Assembly: GCA_028551475.1 (NCBI GenBank)
Contig: CM052361.1
Coordinates: 2,177,501 to 2,241,500, forward strand
Length of the DNA stretch: 64,000 nt
Direction of reading: 5' to 3'
DNA from: Casuarina equisetifolia
Lineage: Eukaryota > Streptophyta > Magnoliopsida > Fagales > Casuarinaceae
Below the pieces are notes generated by a model, which was not told the DNA's origin, made no database searches, and was given only the letters and a program-made list of their open reading frames with translations. The position numbers and the translations under genes were made by a program. Positions 12,195 through 25,542 of this stretch are shown in pieces; positions within the stretch are counted from its first letter, which is position 1; each line of letters opens with the position of its first letter.

Positions 12195-12330
12195 ATCATA
12201 TCTGTTTGCAGACAGATGTTCTTAGGTTTTATCAAATGTTCTTAGGGTTTCTCAAATCTTCTTTGGATGTTCTTAGGATATTCTTAGGAGGTTCATAGGA
12301 TACATCTGTTTGCAAATAGATGTTCTTAAA
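12195..12330. repeat. degenerate GTTCTTAGG repeat cluster
   Basis: The motif GTTCTTAGG, or a one-base variant, occurs about five times in 110 bases, and the segment TCTGTTTGCAGACAGATGTTCTTA recurs in variant form about 100 bases later (CTGTTTGCAAATAGATGTTCTTA). It looks like an old local tandem duplication. No function is apparent. Confidence 0.55.
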
Positions 12331-12944
12331 ATTTATCAGATATTTAATCTTCCCACTTCCTGTCCAGACCACTAAATATTGTTTATCCTTAGGAAGAAAA
12401 TGACAAACAATTAAAAAGGAAGCATGATTGCAAGATAAATCCAAAGGACCACATTCAACTTCAGAACTTCTATTCCTTCTTTATCAAGAAAGAGTAAGGC
12501 CCTTACCTCACTTACAGGGATAAAAACTTTCAACTGAAGAGATGAGAAAGTATAGTTGTTTAACCTAAATGAAAAGAAACGAATTTTGCTTATCTAAGAA
12601 AAAAAAAACACTTCTAAATGCAGAGTTCAAGAGATTATACTTCCATAACGTTCTGTACGATTAAAAGAGCAAATTTCCCTACGTTTATTATTTTCTTAGC
12701 AAATTATCATCATACCCTTCTTAATCAGTAAATTTGCATGCATCTATTGAGTTTAAAATCCTGAAATTGTCAACGTTGTAAATCCATGTATATACAATTT
12801 CGCATCAAAATAAAACCTGAACATGAATTCATGCAGTTATTTTTAGAGAGTTATATAAAATTATGATTTCACCTTAAAATTAAAAAAAAAGTGTAAAATA
12901 AATTTGTAAGCTTAGAAATGGTTAACTATTATTAAAGCCATCAG

Positions 12945-13044
12945 GCAAGTACATGGCTTAGTTAACATTCCATAATGCTTGGTACCAAAAGGTTACATGT
13001 TCAACACCTAACTCCCCCACATCTCCTATTTACATTAAAAAAAG

Positions 13045-13077
<33 letters not shown>

Positions 13078-13085
13078 AAGAAAGA
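12945..13085 (+). mobile_element. possible tRNA-derived SINE with poly(A) tail
   Basis: A B-box-like GGTTACATGTTCAACACC is followed by a C-rich stretch and then about 55 bases of almost pure A with scattered G. An upstream ATGGCTTAGTTAAC may be a degraded A box. This layout matches other SINE-like copies in the window (26473-26583). No clean target-site duplication was found, so the boundaries are approximate. Confidence 0.35.
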
Positions 13086-13245
13086 AAAGTAAAACCATTA
13101 TCAGAGCTTGCTATGAGAGCTGCCTAAACTCCCTCTCACCGATCAAGCTGAGATTCCTAGTGCGTGAGCTTGTAGATAAGTCTGAGCTGCTCCAGGTTAG
13201 GCACTCAACAAATCTTCATCTTTCATGTTTCGTCCCATCCAGAAA

Positions 13246-14771
13246 ATGGCGACAGATCCGAGACCAAAGAACTTGGCTGAAGTAAATGAGTTGACCTCGT
13301 TGGAAAACCCGGAATCACGAAAGCCGAAGCCAAGTCTTCTTTGGGTGCTCGTCGATGAACATTACCCTCCTGATTTCCGCAGAAAGGTGAGATCAAGCTC
13401 CCTGTATCCTAATCACATTTGTTCATGTGCTCTCTATGACCAAAAGCACCCATTTCTTCGCTTCTCAAGTTGGTTTGCCTTGAGAATTTCTGCCGCCTTA
13501 ATTTAGTTAACCAGAACTCCCTTGCATATGCTTCATGACTTCATCATTTTGAGTAGTGATTCCAGTGAAACGAAGAAAACTATAGAAGAAAGCAACAAAT
13601 ATTCGTACGAGTCGACGTACATAACTTTATTTGTATGATACGAATTAACAGGTCGTGGCTGAGATCATAGCGACCTATCTTTTGGTGTTTGAGACCTGTG
13701 GATCAGCAGCTTTAAGCGCGGTTGATGAGAATAAAGTCTCGAAACTCGGAGCCTCCATCGCCGGAGGGCTTATTGTGACCGTGATGATCTACGCCGTAGG
13801 ACACATCTCCGGCGCACACATGAACCCGGCCGTTACTCTAGCTTTTGCAGCTGTCAGACACTTTCCATGGAAGCAGGTAACTCAGCTTCTGAAACCCCCT
13901 TGGTCGAAAGTCGGCGATTATACGTTTCCTTTTTTGGCATTGTGGACTGTCATGCATGTCGATATTGGCAAATATGTGCAGCTGAACGAGCCAGAAAAAT
14001 GGCAGGCTCACGAGATTCAACCATTCTTTATTGCGAATAAACGACGGTATTTTCTTGCAGGTGCCACTTTATGCAGCGGCTCAACTGATCGGAGCTATTT
14101 CTGCTGCATTTACACTGCGTGTAATGTTGAACCCAATAAAAGAACTCGGCACCACAGCACCAGCCGGAACAGACATTCAAGCTCTACTCATGGAGATAGT
14201 TGTAACATTTAATATGATGTTCACCGCTTCAGCTGTCGTAACGGATACCAAAGCTGTAAAATCGTATTCCCATTTCAAATTTCGCAAAATCTTTTCAAAT
14301 GTTCATTACAATCATCATATGAAATCTTAATTGCCCCAGGTATTTGAGCTGGCGGGTCTTGCAGTTGGTTCTGCAGTATGCATTACATCCATCTTCGCCG
14401 GGTAAGCAAAATTTACTCTTAATTCTTTACCTTACTTGCTGGAGGCCTTGATTAAAAAGAATAGATTTTACTAAGCTTTATGATGGGGTGTTAAGGAAGA
14501 AATAAATCTTTATCATCTGATTCAATTCGCTTACCCGATAACCCAAGTGAAAACCCTTTAACCAAACACAAATACTGACAAGCTTCTGCTCATATCCAGA
14601 CCAGTATCAGGAGGATCTATGAACTCAGCAAGGACACTAGGTCCAGCGATTGCTAGTGCTTCCTATAAGGGGATTTGGGTGTATTTTGTCGGACCAGTGA
14701 CCGGGACGCTTCTTGGGGCTTGGTCTTACAATCTGATTCGGGTGTCGGATAAGCCAGTTCAGTTGGGATAG
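13246..14771 (+). CDS. NIP2: NIP2 (Lsi1-type) nodulin-26-like aquaporin, 5 exons
   Basis: The product has 264 aa. Exons are 13246-13386, 13652-13876, 14061-14255, 14340-14401 and 14600-14771, with consistent phases. It is a six-helix channel of the plasma membrane. The first NPA is at residues 105-107 within [17 protein letters not shown], as in rice Lsi1. The selectivity filter has Gly85 in helix 2, Gly213 in loop E and Arg219, which fits the GSGR type of NIP2 proteins that pass silicic acid, boric acid and arsenite. The second NPA is NSA (residues 216-218), which is unusual. I count exactly 108 residues between the two motifs, the spacing reported for silicon-permeable NIP2s. The ATG at 13246 (AAAATGGCG) has better context than the in-frame ATG at 13225. 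Substrate is inferred, not shown. Confidence 0.9.
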
Positions 14772-15324
14772 CAAAGAGAAGGTGCGCAAAGATGCTAGCA
14801 GTTCTGTGCGAATGGAAAATTGTGTAAAGCCTGCTTTCTCTGGAATTCCCTCAAATCTTTACTAGAGCTCGTGCGCAAGATCTTGTATATGCTTTGTGAT
14901 TAGCTGTGATTAGCTTTTTTATGTTTATTGCTAATGTGACCTCTGGTGTAAAAGTTATTTTAACGTGAAAACAAGCTAGCTCATGAGTAGTAAATGTTAG
15001 TTATGGAATCAAAACTAGAAATAGAGAATAGTTATTATCAACTATGATTTCTCCTAAATTACCTATCAATATGAAACTTCAGAAAACCTCAATGCAATAA
15101 GTTAAACGTCAATGTTACATGGGCATTGTTTACAAATCAATCTAACCTTAATATTTGTATTCAGTATCATGCACTAACTGTGCAAAAGGAAAAGCTGCTC
15201 TATATAATACACTTCAATGTGCTGAAAAAATAAATTTGTAGGTGATATGTGCAAGATCATTGATATCGAATAAATAATTGATCGTGGACCACTAGCTGAG
15301 GAATCTCACCAAAACGCAAGTGCA
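14772..15324. other. convergent intergenic space, 3' flanks of NIP2 and SMC4
   Basis: NIP2 (plus) and SMC4 (minus) face each other tail to tail across about 550 AT-rich bases. The space should hold both 3' untranslated regions. No other feature was seen. Confidence 0.6.
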
Positions 15325-18300
15325 TCACAAAGCAGCTTCTTCGCACACCACAAAACTCGCGGGGTTAATTGTAATGCTCTTAGTGCAATTATCAGTTTTG
15401 TAGATGCCAACAAGTCGATCAGCCAATTCAAACATGTTGTTTCTAAGGCTGCAGATGGATCGAAGATATGAAAGAAACAGAGTAAGTAAACCGTATATGT
15501 AACCAGCAATAAGTGCAGAGGGCATCCAGCCTACCTTATGATTATAAACTGTGCATCCCTTGTCCGGTCCTTCACATAGTGCCCCACTATTGAAACATTT
15601 TTGAAGTCTGCACACCATAGGGAATAAGCAAAGAGAGACTCAGAAAACAAAAAGGACATAGATAAAACAGTTCTGAGAAAGTTAAAATTATGCTGAAGGA
15701 TTCAAGGAAATTACCCAGTGCAGCATCAATTTCATCCATTACGTAAAGCGGGGTTGGCTTGTAGTGATGAAGTGCGAAAACAAGAGCTAATGAACTCAGA
15801 GTCTGAAAGCAGTAAAAGGAACATCACATTACTCCACTGAAAAATATTCTGGGATTTGCATAGGTACGTGATTATCATTCAGGGAGATCACGGACCCAAA
15901 ATTGGAAGTAGCAAAGTCAAGAATGTTTAAATATGACCTTTTCACCACCCGATAAATTTGCAATATTCTTCCAGCTCTTCTTTGGAGGCCTGACACTGAA
16001 AACAACACCTTCGGAGAACGGATCCAAAGAATCCACAAGCTCAAGTTCTGCGTCACCTCCAAGCGTGATCATCTGTAGCAAATTCATTACAATGGAAAAG
16101 TACAATCAGATGCATGTATTAGAAGAAAAAGACATGAGCATAACACAGACCATCAATTGTGAAACACAAAAAATCCAGAGCATATTCCACTATCAACATT
16201 CTTCATCGAGACAGGGATGAAGAAAAGAAAAAGTGGTCAATCAGAAGTAGATTATTCAATGGGAGGGCTTGATTCAGCACCCAGGTACAATTGGCTCACA
16301 TTTTTTGCAATTCAAACCGTTTAATTCATATCCAGATTCTTTTCATAGTAGATAAAAAGAGTCAAAAAGAAAATGACAACGGTTATGATACAGTTAAATT
16401 TCTTTAGAGAGACGAGGAACTATTTTACCAACCTGATACATTTCCTTTAGCTTCAAAGATATAGCATTGAATCCAGCCATGAACTCATCCAATCTGCTAA
16501 GATGCAGGTGAGAAAAAACTGACAAATTGAGTAGGATTGTAGACAACACAATCGAAAATATAAATAAAGAAAGATATACATGCCTCTTCTTCCTCAATTC
16601 ATCATACTGTTTCTTTATATTTTCCCGTTGTTGAGTAACTTTGTTTAGTTCCTCCACTCGTTCATTGTATAGTGACACCTTTCTCCGATATCTGTTAGTA
16701 TAAAAATGCACAATTACCAGAGTTATGTCAAAACATCAAATACAAGCTAGCATGTCTTTAAGATATAACAGAGAATTTCATACTCTGAGATAGAATCAAG
16801 ATTTGGATTCATCTCTTTCAGCTGGCTTTCTAGCAAAGCTACCATTTCAAGTGCACTCTTTAAATCAGAATCTTGATTAAGAGCTCCATCTGTCAAGTTA
16901 GCCTGAATCTTTTCAGGATCCACCAAATCTTTCTGGATCCTGTAACAAGCATACAATGTTAACCATGCTTCAAAATCACTAAGACACTGTAGATCTGAAG
17001 AGTTCATAAATACATACTGTTCCATATGCTTTATAAGGGCAGTTTTCAAGTCATCAAGCTTTTTCTGGTAACCTTTCCCCTTCAATTCCAACTCCCTGTA
17101 TGCCTTTTTCTTATCCTGTAATTTGTAGTCAGCATCAACCTGTACCAGTACCGAGGTCTCATGAACAAGGCATCAGAAAACATGACATAAACAACTAAAA
17201 AATATACAAGATAAATGTATTGATTAGCAAATACCTCTGATGCACGTAATTCGTCGACTGTTTTTTTAACTTTTTCGTAGTCAGATTTTGCTTTATCTAA
17301 CACGTCTTTATGTTGATCAATCAACTATACAAGAGGAAAAAAATCATACATCAGCAAGACCAATCCTTAAATTGTTTTTTCTAGTAAAAAGTAGAAATTA
17401 AAAAAAATAAACCTCTTGTGTTTTTTTATAGTTTTCTTGAACTGCAAATGCTTTCTGTTCTATTTTCTTGAAAACACTTCCTAACTTTTCCTTCTCTTCA
17501 ACAAGTCTTTCTCTCTCCTTCTTTGACTCTTCAATTCCCTTGGTTAACTTCTTGATCATTTTCTGGCTAGTCTCTATTTGAACTTGGTGACGGTTGATCT
17601 CCGTGCTACTTTTATCAATGTCCTAACAATTGGACAGCATAAATTAGTATAGACACTGTTAGAGTAGCTTGAATGTTTCATAATGTTTTACATACTTACA
17701 GATTGAATTTTATTGACCTTTAACTTCTGTGATTTCAATCTTTCTCCACCAGCATTTTCTATCTTATTCTGAAGCTCCGAAGCCTAAATTGGAGAAAAGT
17801 AAGCATCAGTCAAACAACTAAGGTATCAAAACAAGAGCAAACCAAAAAACGAAAATCCAGTTAGGAGGAAAGCCAGACATAAACTACCAAATGGAATGTA
17901 CCAAGCTTAAATTCTTTTGTGCAGCTAAATATGAGGATGAAGCTGCAACATGCAATGACAAAGAAAGTTGACAAACTTTGTCAATACCTTGTCCTTCAGC
18001 TGCTTCGACCCTTGCATAAGTTTATCAATCTCCTTTTCTTCTTTAGAAATTATTTTCCTAAGCTCCTCCAACCTATCAAGTTCATCTTTCCCTGGCCGGG
18101 ATGCAGCCTCCAGCGAGTCAAGTTGTTTCTCGAGATAACTATGTTGTGAATTCAAACTGTCAATCTGTTGAGAGAATTTCTCAGTGCATCAAATTTCCAT
18201 TAAGCATATCAATTAAAAGGTACCTTGGAGAATTCCCAACTGGAAATTACCTCTTTCTGGCTTTTTGCTAAATCCATCTCCAGTAATGCAACTCCCTTTT

Positions 18301-21300
18301 CCGCCACTTGGTAATGCTGCACTGCTGCAGCAATTCTTTGGCGGATTTCGTTTAACTTCTCCACCATAGTAGACAGTTCCTTCTCAGCATGCGCAACAGC
18401 TTCTCCTGAAACACTGGCAGCTCGAATAGATGTCCCCATTTTACCACCCCGAGGCTTGCTTCCCCCACCACTCATTGTACCAGATTTTTCAAAAAGTGCA
18501 CCATCAATTGTAACTACGCGTCGAAATTCTTTGTTTGCATTGTATGCAATACGAGTTGCCTGAAAATTGGAAAAGAGAAGCCATTTAAATGTTTGCTAAG
18601 CTAAATGAATATTAAAGTAAGAATAGACAAATTAACTCCCAGGGTTTACTTGTGTCTGAAATTGACTATTAGACTCTTGATAAGACATAAGCCACTCAAA
18701 ATAAATTAACTTGGTGATTTAACCTGTTCAAGATGTCTCAGCGAAGAGTTAAGGGCTTAATCCGTTTAGTTTAAACAGATTTCAGTTTCTGATTCAAAAA
18801 ATGGCGGGGATTGCCTAGACAATATTCCTTATCGCTCATAATTTGTATGTTTGGGTGATGAAGCACTTGACTTAAGATTGTGTCAGCAGTAAAAAAGCTT
18901 AAATTTTCTTGTATGACTTTGGTTTTTAAAAAGTCAGATTGTGCAAATATTTTGGTGAACCCACAGACAGATGGCAAAAGATACTGAAAAGTCACAAGCT
19001 ATGACTTTAATCATCCCATGCAACAAATCCAATTAAAACAACATTTGAACAAACAAACCATTTACACCAGCATGCTTTTACATAGATCTTATGGATATAC
19101 AAATTGCATTCCTTTCAGTTTGAAATAAAAAAAATAATCCTAAGAGTTGCACTGAAACTGGAAACTACCTGGTCAAGATCCTTAGCGACAACAGTGTTCC
19201 CCAATGCCGCAAAGAAAGCAAGTTTCATTTTTTCATCCTGAACTTTAATTAAATCAAAAAGACGTGGAACCCCCTCTGGAGTGCTTACTCTCTCCTTCAA
19301 CTTGGGTAAAAGACCAGCTTGCTTCTCCTGCAAGAAGAAATTAAATTTAACTTTTTATAAATAAATAAATTCTTGGTTTTATAAACCTTCAAAAAGCACT
19401 CTTTAGAAAATTCTTTTTGTATATCAAGGAACAAATATCAAATTGCCATCCATTAACAATTAAGTGCCCACAAAATCTGAATCATCCTTTACTAAAATGA
19501 TTGACTCCACAATACTAAGAAAGTTTTGCTATTAAAACTTCAGAACCACTCAGGCTGCTGTAAAGGTTTTTTTGAACATCTCCCAAATGTGAAGGAAAGA
19601 ACATTTACAATGTTGACCTAGGGTGAGTAAATTGAATAAAACTCACAACGGGAGCAATCTATATTTCTCTAATTCTGAACTGAAAAGATATGAGCACGAG
19701 AAATCAAAACCATCACACTCAACTTTGTCCAAGTTTCAATCCTAGAGATGTAAAGGTTCCTATTATCAATTTCAGAGAACTTTTGAGTAACGCTTCCCAG
19801 TATCCAACTCAATCTAGCACCCAACTTTCTGTGTAATCAGCTCTATCAAGTTTTCAAATCATTGAAGTGACTGACTGGGAGGTATAACTTCCAAGTTTCA
19901 ATGCAGTTGATACCAGTATCATGAAAGTTGCAACTCCAAGATTCTCCCTTCGAAGTAGCTCAACACATGCTTGTGCCGCACTAGTTGTTTCAACTACAAT
20001 ATAGTCCAGTCCAGCACAAGCTGTTGATATGGCAACATCATATTTTGCTGCAAATAGAAAATCACAAGTGAATACCAAGACATAAACTGATCTAATATAT
20101 ATATATAGGATCTGCTATGACCATAATACAGGAAAGAAAAAATTGATAGATGCAGCAAACCTCAAACACACTAAGAATTGGAATCAAAAGAGTGGAAACG
20201 TTATAAAACCAAACACTACTTTCAGAGAACAACAACAAAAAGTATCAACTTAGATGAATCACACAAATTGTTCATAAAGCATGGCAAGAACCATTGGGAA
20301 AGGACAATAAAAGGCCAAAACGAATTTTAACCGTGCATCAATTAATAGAGGTTTACACTAAAATTTAAAGACTTGAAAAGATTATTGAGTGAAGTTTAGA
20401 GGATAGAAAGAGAATTAGAGTTATATATGCATCACAAGAAGAAGATTACCATCAATAGCACCAAGATCACCCATTCGCCCATATATTCCATCAATTTGGT
20501 TGGACTCCCTAGCCTGCAAGATTGCCCTCAGAACTGATCCCTGACTCTTTTCGGAATCCATAGTAGACTTAAGTTCTGCAACCTTCTGCCTTGCAGCTTG
20601 TTCCATTGGAATCAGTGAATCTTGTTCATGAATGCATTCCTGCAAAAAGCTCAGTGCTTTCATTGTGTCCCCTAACAGTAAAAGGAGTGAAAGAATTTGA
20701 ATTAAAGTTACTATCATGAAAACACACACTTGTTCCACTTTGCGAGCTTCTAGTGCTTCAAGCTTCTTCTTTTCTATGTCCGTCTGAATATTTGAGATGC
20801 CTGCAGTTTTTGTTTTTATCTTCCCCAATATAACTTCCATTTGCTTTTGAGCATCTTCAAATGCTGCACGACCAGCTTCATGCTGAAACAGTCAATCATC
20901 ACTTTCAGCCAACTATACAACCATCTCCATAAGTTAAAAGAATCTCTAAGTTGGAAACAGTGCAAGACCGGAGTTCTATCTCTCAGTCTATGGTACCTAA
21001 ACTTTCATCCAGCCATAGAGGTGGTTACTGACATATCAACCCCTCAGAAAGTTTGTAATATCAAGTAAGATAGTCATGAATGAGCTATCCGAAGTCTACA
21101 ACAGGCACACATGTAGATTTGTCAAGAATGCCATCTAGCCTTTTTCTTTAACATAGCTTGTTCTTTGGGGTTTTTTGTTTTTGTTGGTGGTGGTGGTGGG
21201 TGAGAGGAAGGGGTGGCTGTTGGGGTTGAGTTGTGCGTGCATCTACTGGTAAAAGTTTTTCAAACTCATTTCCGTGAACCAACCAACTGAACCAGGGAAC

Positions 21301-24300
21301 AAAATGAGGGGAAATTTTTACAAAGTTAATATATAAAGGTTCTTCATTTCCACAACAAAATGCATAGAATTCTTTTTAAAAAAATTAAATAGCTGCAATC
21401 CTACTATAAATGCCAATGACTTTTAAATTTTCATTAGGCCCCATTTGTTCACTAGGAAACTACACCGGAAAATGTTACAATAGCCAAGGACAAAACCACA
21501 TAAAGTTTTACTATAATCATCTGAATGTTCCCCTTCATCTTGGAAATATCACATAGACAAAGCAGAATACTTCAAACAAAGATTATGGGGGACATGTTCT
21601 TAACTACATACAATTGGATGCTTTGATACTTTTTACCAATGAATGGTAGCCATAATAAAATTAACCAACATTAGAACGACAGAGATGCTTCTTGCAACTT
21701 TTTCCAACTTATTTTGTAAGAAAAGAATAACAGGGGAACACTAAAAAATAGCTACTTGTCTCATGAATCGTTTAGAATTTACAAGATAAGCAAAGTACCA
21801 ATCTCACCTTTTCACTCAAGAGCTTGCTTTCAGTGCTTGCAACTTCTAGTTTACCTTTATGTTCAATCAGTTTTTTTTCCCAAGGTTCTAATTCAGCACG
21901 AACTGTTGTAAGTTCAGCACGGTATCTCTCAGTTTCAACTGCATAGCCAATCAGAGGTAAGTGACATTTTGAATAATTAACAGCATGTGTTATCTGATAG
22001 TGATTTCAAGTGTGAAGCCAATTGTTTCAAAGGGGATTAACTCTTCAAGAGGAACACATGCCTTATCAGCCAAGAGGACATGGAATAATTTGTTTAGCTT
22101 GAAAAACAAGATAAGCAAAAAAGAAAAATCCAAAAATAAAAAGCAAGGATCTATACCACTCACACAAGAAACTTCTTGGTCCCCTATCTCATTCTCTGCC
22201 CTTATATTATAGAATAAAGCTGAAAATAACTCCTATATAAGCCAGCTGAGAGCATGGTTTGTTTATTCAGGTGGTAAATTACATTGTTTGAGCAAATGGT
22301 AATAGGGATTTCGCTTTTAAGATCTTACTTCTCTAAACTGGGACAGGACAAGGTTACGGATTAAATAGAAACAAGAGGCCTGATAGTTGTTATACCACAT
22401 ATAAGAAATTAACACTAGTGATGCACGTCTTTGGTAAAAATCAGAGATGCAAAATAACACCAGCTTGAGATGCTTTGAGATTGTTTAAGGGAGAACCTTT
22501 CTGCATGGTCAGGCATGAAAACTTAAACCTGAGGCCCGTTTATGCTAGAGTACCTATCACACCTCACAATGAAACTGAGATCCATAAAATTGCACCTTTA
22601 GAATGATCTTTAATTTCCTCTAAGACTTTCTCCTCATCCAGCAAGAGCTTTTGCAGTTTTGGAATATTTTCCTCAAGCTTTGGGATCAGGTCTGTTGAGT
22701 CCTTGCACTCCTTTTCTAGCTCAATGATCTTTGACGAATCCTGAAATGGGAAGCCAAAAGGTTAAAAATATGTGGTCGATTTGAATCTGAATCAGAAATG
22801 TCTTCTTTTTACCTTTTCGTATTTGTCCTCAAGTTTCTTGATCTTTTGCTTCATGTGTTTCAAATCTTCCCGATATTTGACATCCTGCCTTTCAAATTCT
22901 TTGAACTCTTCCTTACAACTTCTGAGTTGATCATCCAGTTCCTAACCATGCAAAACAATAGTTTAATAGTGAAGAATTCAAATAAAATTAAAGAGAATTC
23001 AGTACATCCCATGCAAACTATGTCCGTTCAAAGAATGGCGTAAACATAGGCTGAAAACAACATATGCCAATAACATATCAATAGGTTAAGACATTTGTGT
23101 ATGAAAAATGTCTGCTAACCTCTTGTCTTTTCATGTACTTCTTATGCACAGCTTCAAGCTCCTTCAGTGTTTTATTACTTTCTTGTATCTTCTCCCTAAT
23201 ATAAGATGTCAGATCTTAATCAGATATAAATCAATTCAAGAGTAGATAATTACAATAGATGTCGTAAGCTTATACCTGTCGGTCTTCAAATTTTCTTCCA
23301 AACAGGAGACATTCTCCTGTAATTCAACCATTTTTGCGTTGGTATCTTTATGAGCCAAATTTGTAGCTTTCTCTTGCCATTTCAAAAGAGATAGCTCCTT
23401 CAACATGTATGCTTCTGCTTCGTTCTTTACATCCTGGTGCACTAAATATGTGAGCAAATGTATCAAACAAGGATGACTCGGCAATATGCAATAACATCTA
23501 CATACCTCCAAGCTATCTCTCTCTTTCTCTGATAATTTAACCATTTGCACAACCCCAGACCTGCTCTCATCAAGAGATTCTAGCCTATAAGATGAATGAG
23601 AAGAATATTAACAGGTATTAGAGATATGCCAAAGTTTTATTCAGGAAAATAATGTGAATATTATCTGAATTGAATGAACCAAGAAAGTAGAGAATAAGAT
23701 GTCTATTTAGTAGCGCTTCTAGCTAAGAACAAATAAGAAGAAAAATTGGTTTTAAAAAATATTAAAGGAACAAAAGTTTGATCACAACAGCATCATCTCA
23801 AAGGACATGATTTTGGATCTTAGTAAATCATGCTATAACATAGTTTGCTCTTTAGATTTAGAGATTCTAAAAGTGGCTCTCCTATAAGCAACCCATGAAT
23901 AAGTTATACCTCACACTCTCAAAATCCCAATTTTCGCTTCTTTTTTTTCTCAATAATTACCTTTCAAGTTGTCAGCTAACTACCAAGAGTGGCACCTGTG
24001 GTTAGGACTAACACACAAGTAGTCCATGTAGTGCATTACTAAAAATAGCAAGCCAATGTAGCAAACAGAAACAAAAGGGTGAACTTTCCACTAAGTTAAG
24101 AATGGAGAATGTACTCACAGCTTATACGATTCTCCAATCTTTTCAACGTATTTGTTAGTTCCAATTATGTCCTCAAGATATTCAAGAAAACCTTCATCGT
24201 GAGGTCCTTGGGATTTTGGCTTCATAAGTGAAATCTGCTCGACTTCACCCTGGCACATCCAACAAAAGAGTTATGGATGACAGGAAAACGAACTTCTAAT

Positions 24301-25542
24301 CCAAAGTAGAACCACTATGTAACAACTACTGAACCTGAAGAATCAGAAAACGATTGTTGTCCAGGTCAACTCCTTTCCCTTTCAGTTTCTTGGTAACTTC
24401 AGTAAAATTACTTGTACGGTTATTAATATAATACTTAGAAGAGTTATCCCGAAAGGCAACGCGGGTAATCACAAAATCACTCCCCGGAACAGCTTCATAT
24501 GTACCATCATCCTGTAAACGTTAAAAATGGCTTAAGAAATGACGAGAGTAAAATTTCTAACAATTTTCCATTGGTTACAGACGGGGGAAAAAATCAACAA
24601 ATTTAAACCTTTCTCTATAAACAATAAGAAACTAGGATCCCGCTCAGGACCGGAAAAACCAAATGGGTTAGTTAAATTTTATTTTCCCTCCCCCTTCGCA
24701 GCTTTTCTGGGAAACCAATCAGAAGAAAAGTACTTATTGGCAAATAGTCCATGAAAGACGGACTAAATTTACCTACCAGATCCACGATCTCCTGGAAGTG
24801 TACAGAAACACCTGCACACTCCAAATTTTGGTGATTAGTGGAATTGTGAATGAGCTCTGACACTTTATTAAGTCGCATCTGCACATTTAAGCCCACATAA
24901 TTAGACATAAATAGTGAATACAAACACAAAAGATGACTCGAAGGACTCGAAGGTAGTATCTATCCTAGCTCATAGTAATTTTCTTGCCATTTGGAGCCAA
25001 AATTTGCATCATTCCCAGACTCAAAAGCAGCAAAAACATCTTCCAACTTGGTACTCAACCAAGCCACATATAAATTGAGAAAGTGAAGAAAGTAAAATCC
25101 ATTATACCTGCTTAGCTCGCTTCCCGAACACAAAGAGCATCGCATCTATCACGTTGCTTTTCCCACTCCCGTTGGGTCCAACCACAGCTGAAAAACTCTG
25201 ATGCCCCATACAAGTAAAGAAAATAATTCAAATAAGGTAAAGAAAGCAACCGAAGAAAGCGAATGCAAGATTCCACTCCGAATTTGACACAATTTTCCAA
25301 CCGTTTTCTACTCATCCAAGCGGAAGCCCTAGTCTCAACTTCATAACCACAAAATTAAACTTCTCCGAAGGACGAGAAGAACAGCGAGAAACCCTCACCT
25401 TGTGGAAGGGACCCACGCGTTGCTCACCGGCATAGGACTTGAAGTTCCTCATGACCATCTCTTTGATAAACAGCCTCGGAGCTCCGGATCTCCTCCCCGG
25501 CGAAGCCGGAACATCCTCCATCGACTCGTCCGGCGCTTCCAT
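15325..25542 (-). CDS. SMC4: SMC4 (CAP-C) condensin ATPase, 28 exons
   Basis: The product is 1244 aa, close to the Arabidopsis protein. SMC4 pairs with SMC2 in condensins I and II and compacts mitotic chromosomes. I placed 28 exons joining to 3735 nt in frame. Main ones: 25542-25399, 25197-25108, 24878-24777, 24511-24335, 24249-24119, 22941-22813, 22740-22596, 21938-21808, 20882-20730, 20639-20450, 20047-19914, 19327-19169, 18559-18251, 18164-17988, 17622-17413, 16939-16784, 16691-16584, 16072-15938, 15802-15715, 15448-15325. Walker A GPNGSGKS is at residues 55-62, the ABC signature LSGGEK at about 1145-1150 and Walker [12 protein letters not shown] at about 1169-1179. Two long coiled coils flank a hinge (around [15 protein letters not shown] and [18 protein letters not shown]). 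The intron after 16584 starts with GC. Start ATG 25542 precedes EAPDES. No break was found. Confidence 0.96.

Larger units (their letters stand above)
10774..13245. other. intergenic region between divergently transcribed AVT1 and NIP2
   Basis: The region holds the 5' flanks of AVT1 (minus) and NIP2 (plus). 12190-12320 contains repeated GTTCTTAGG-like motifs. A SINE-like unit with a long poly(A) lies just before the NIP2 leader and is annotated separately. No open frame here looks coding. Frames at 10766-11011 (minus) and 11527-11739 (plus) have no recognisable domain. Confidence 0.55.
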
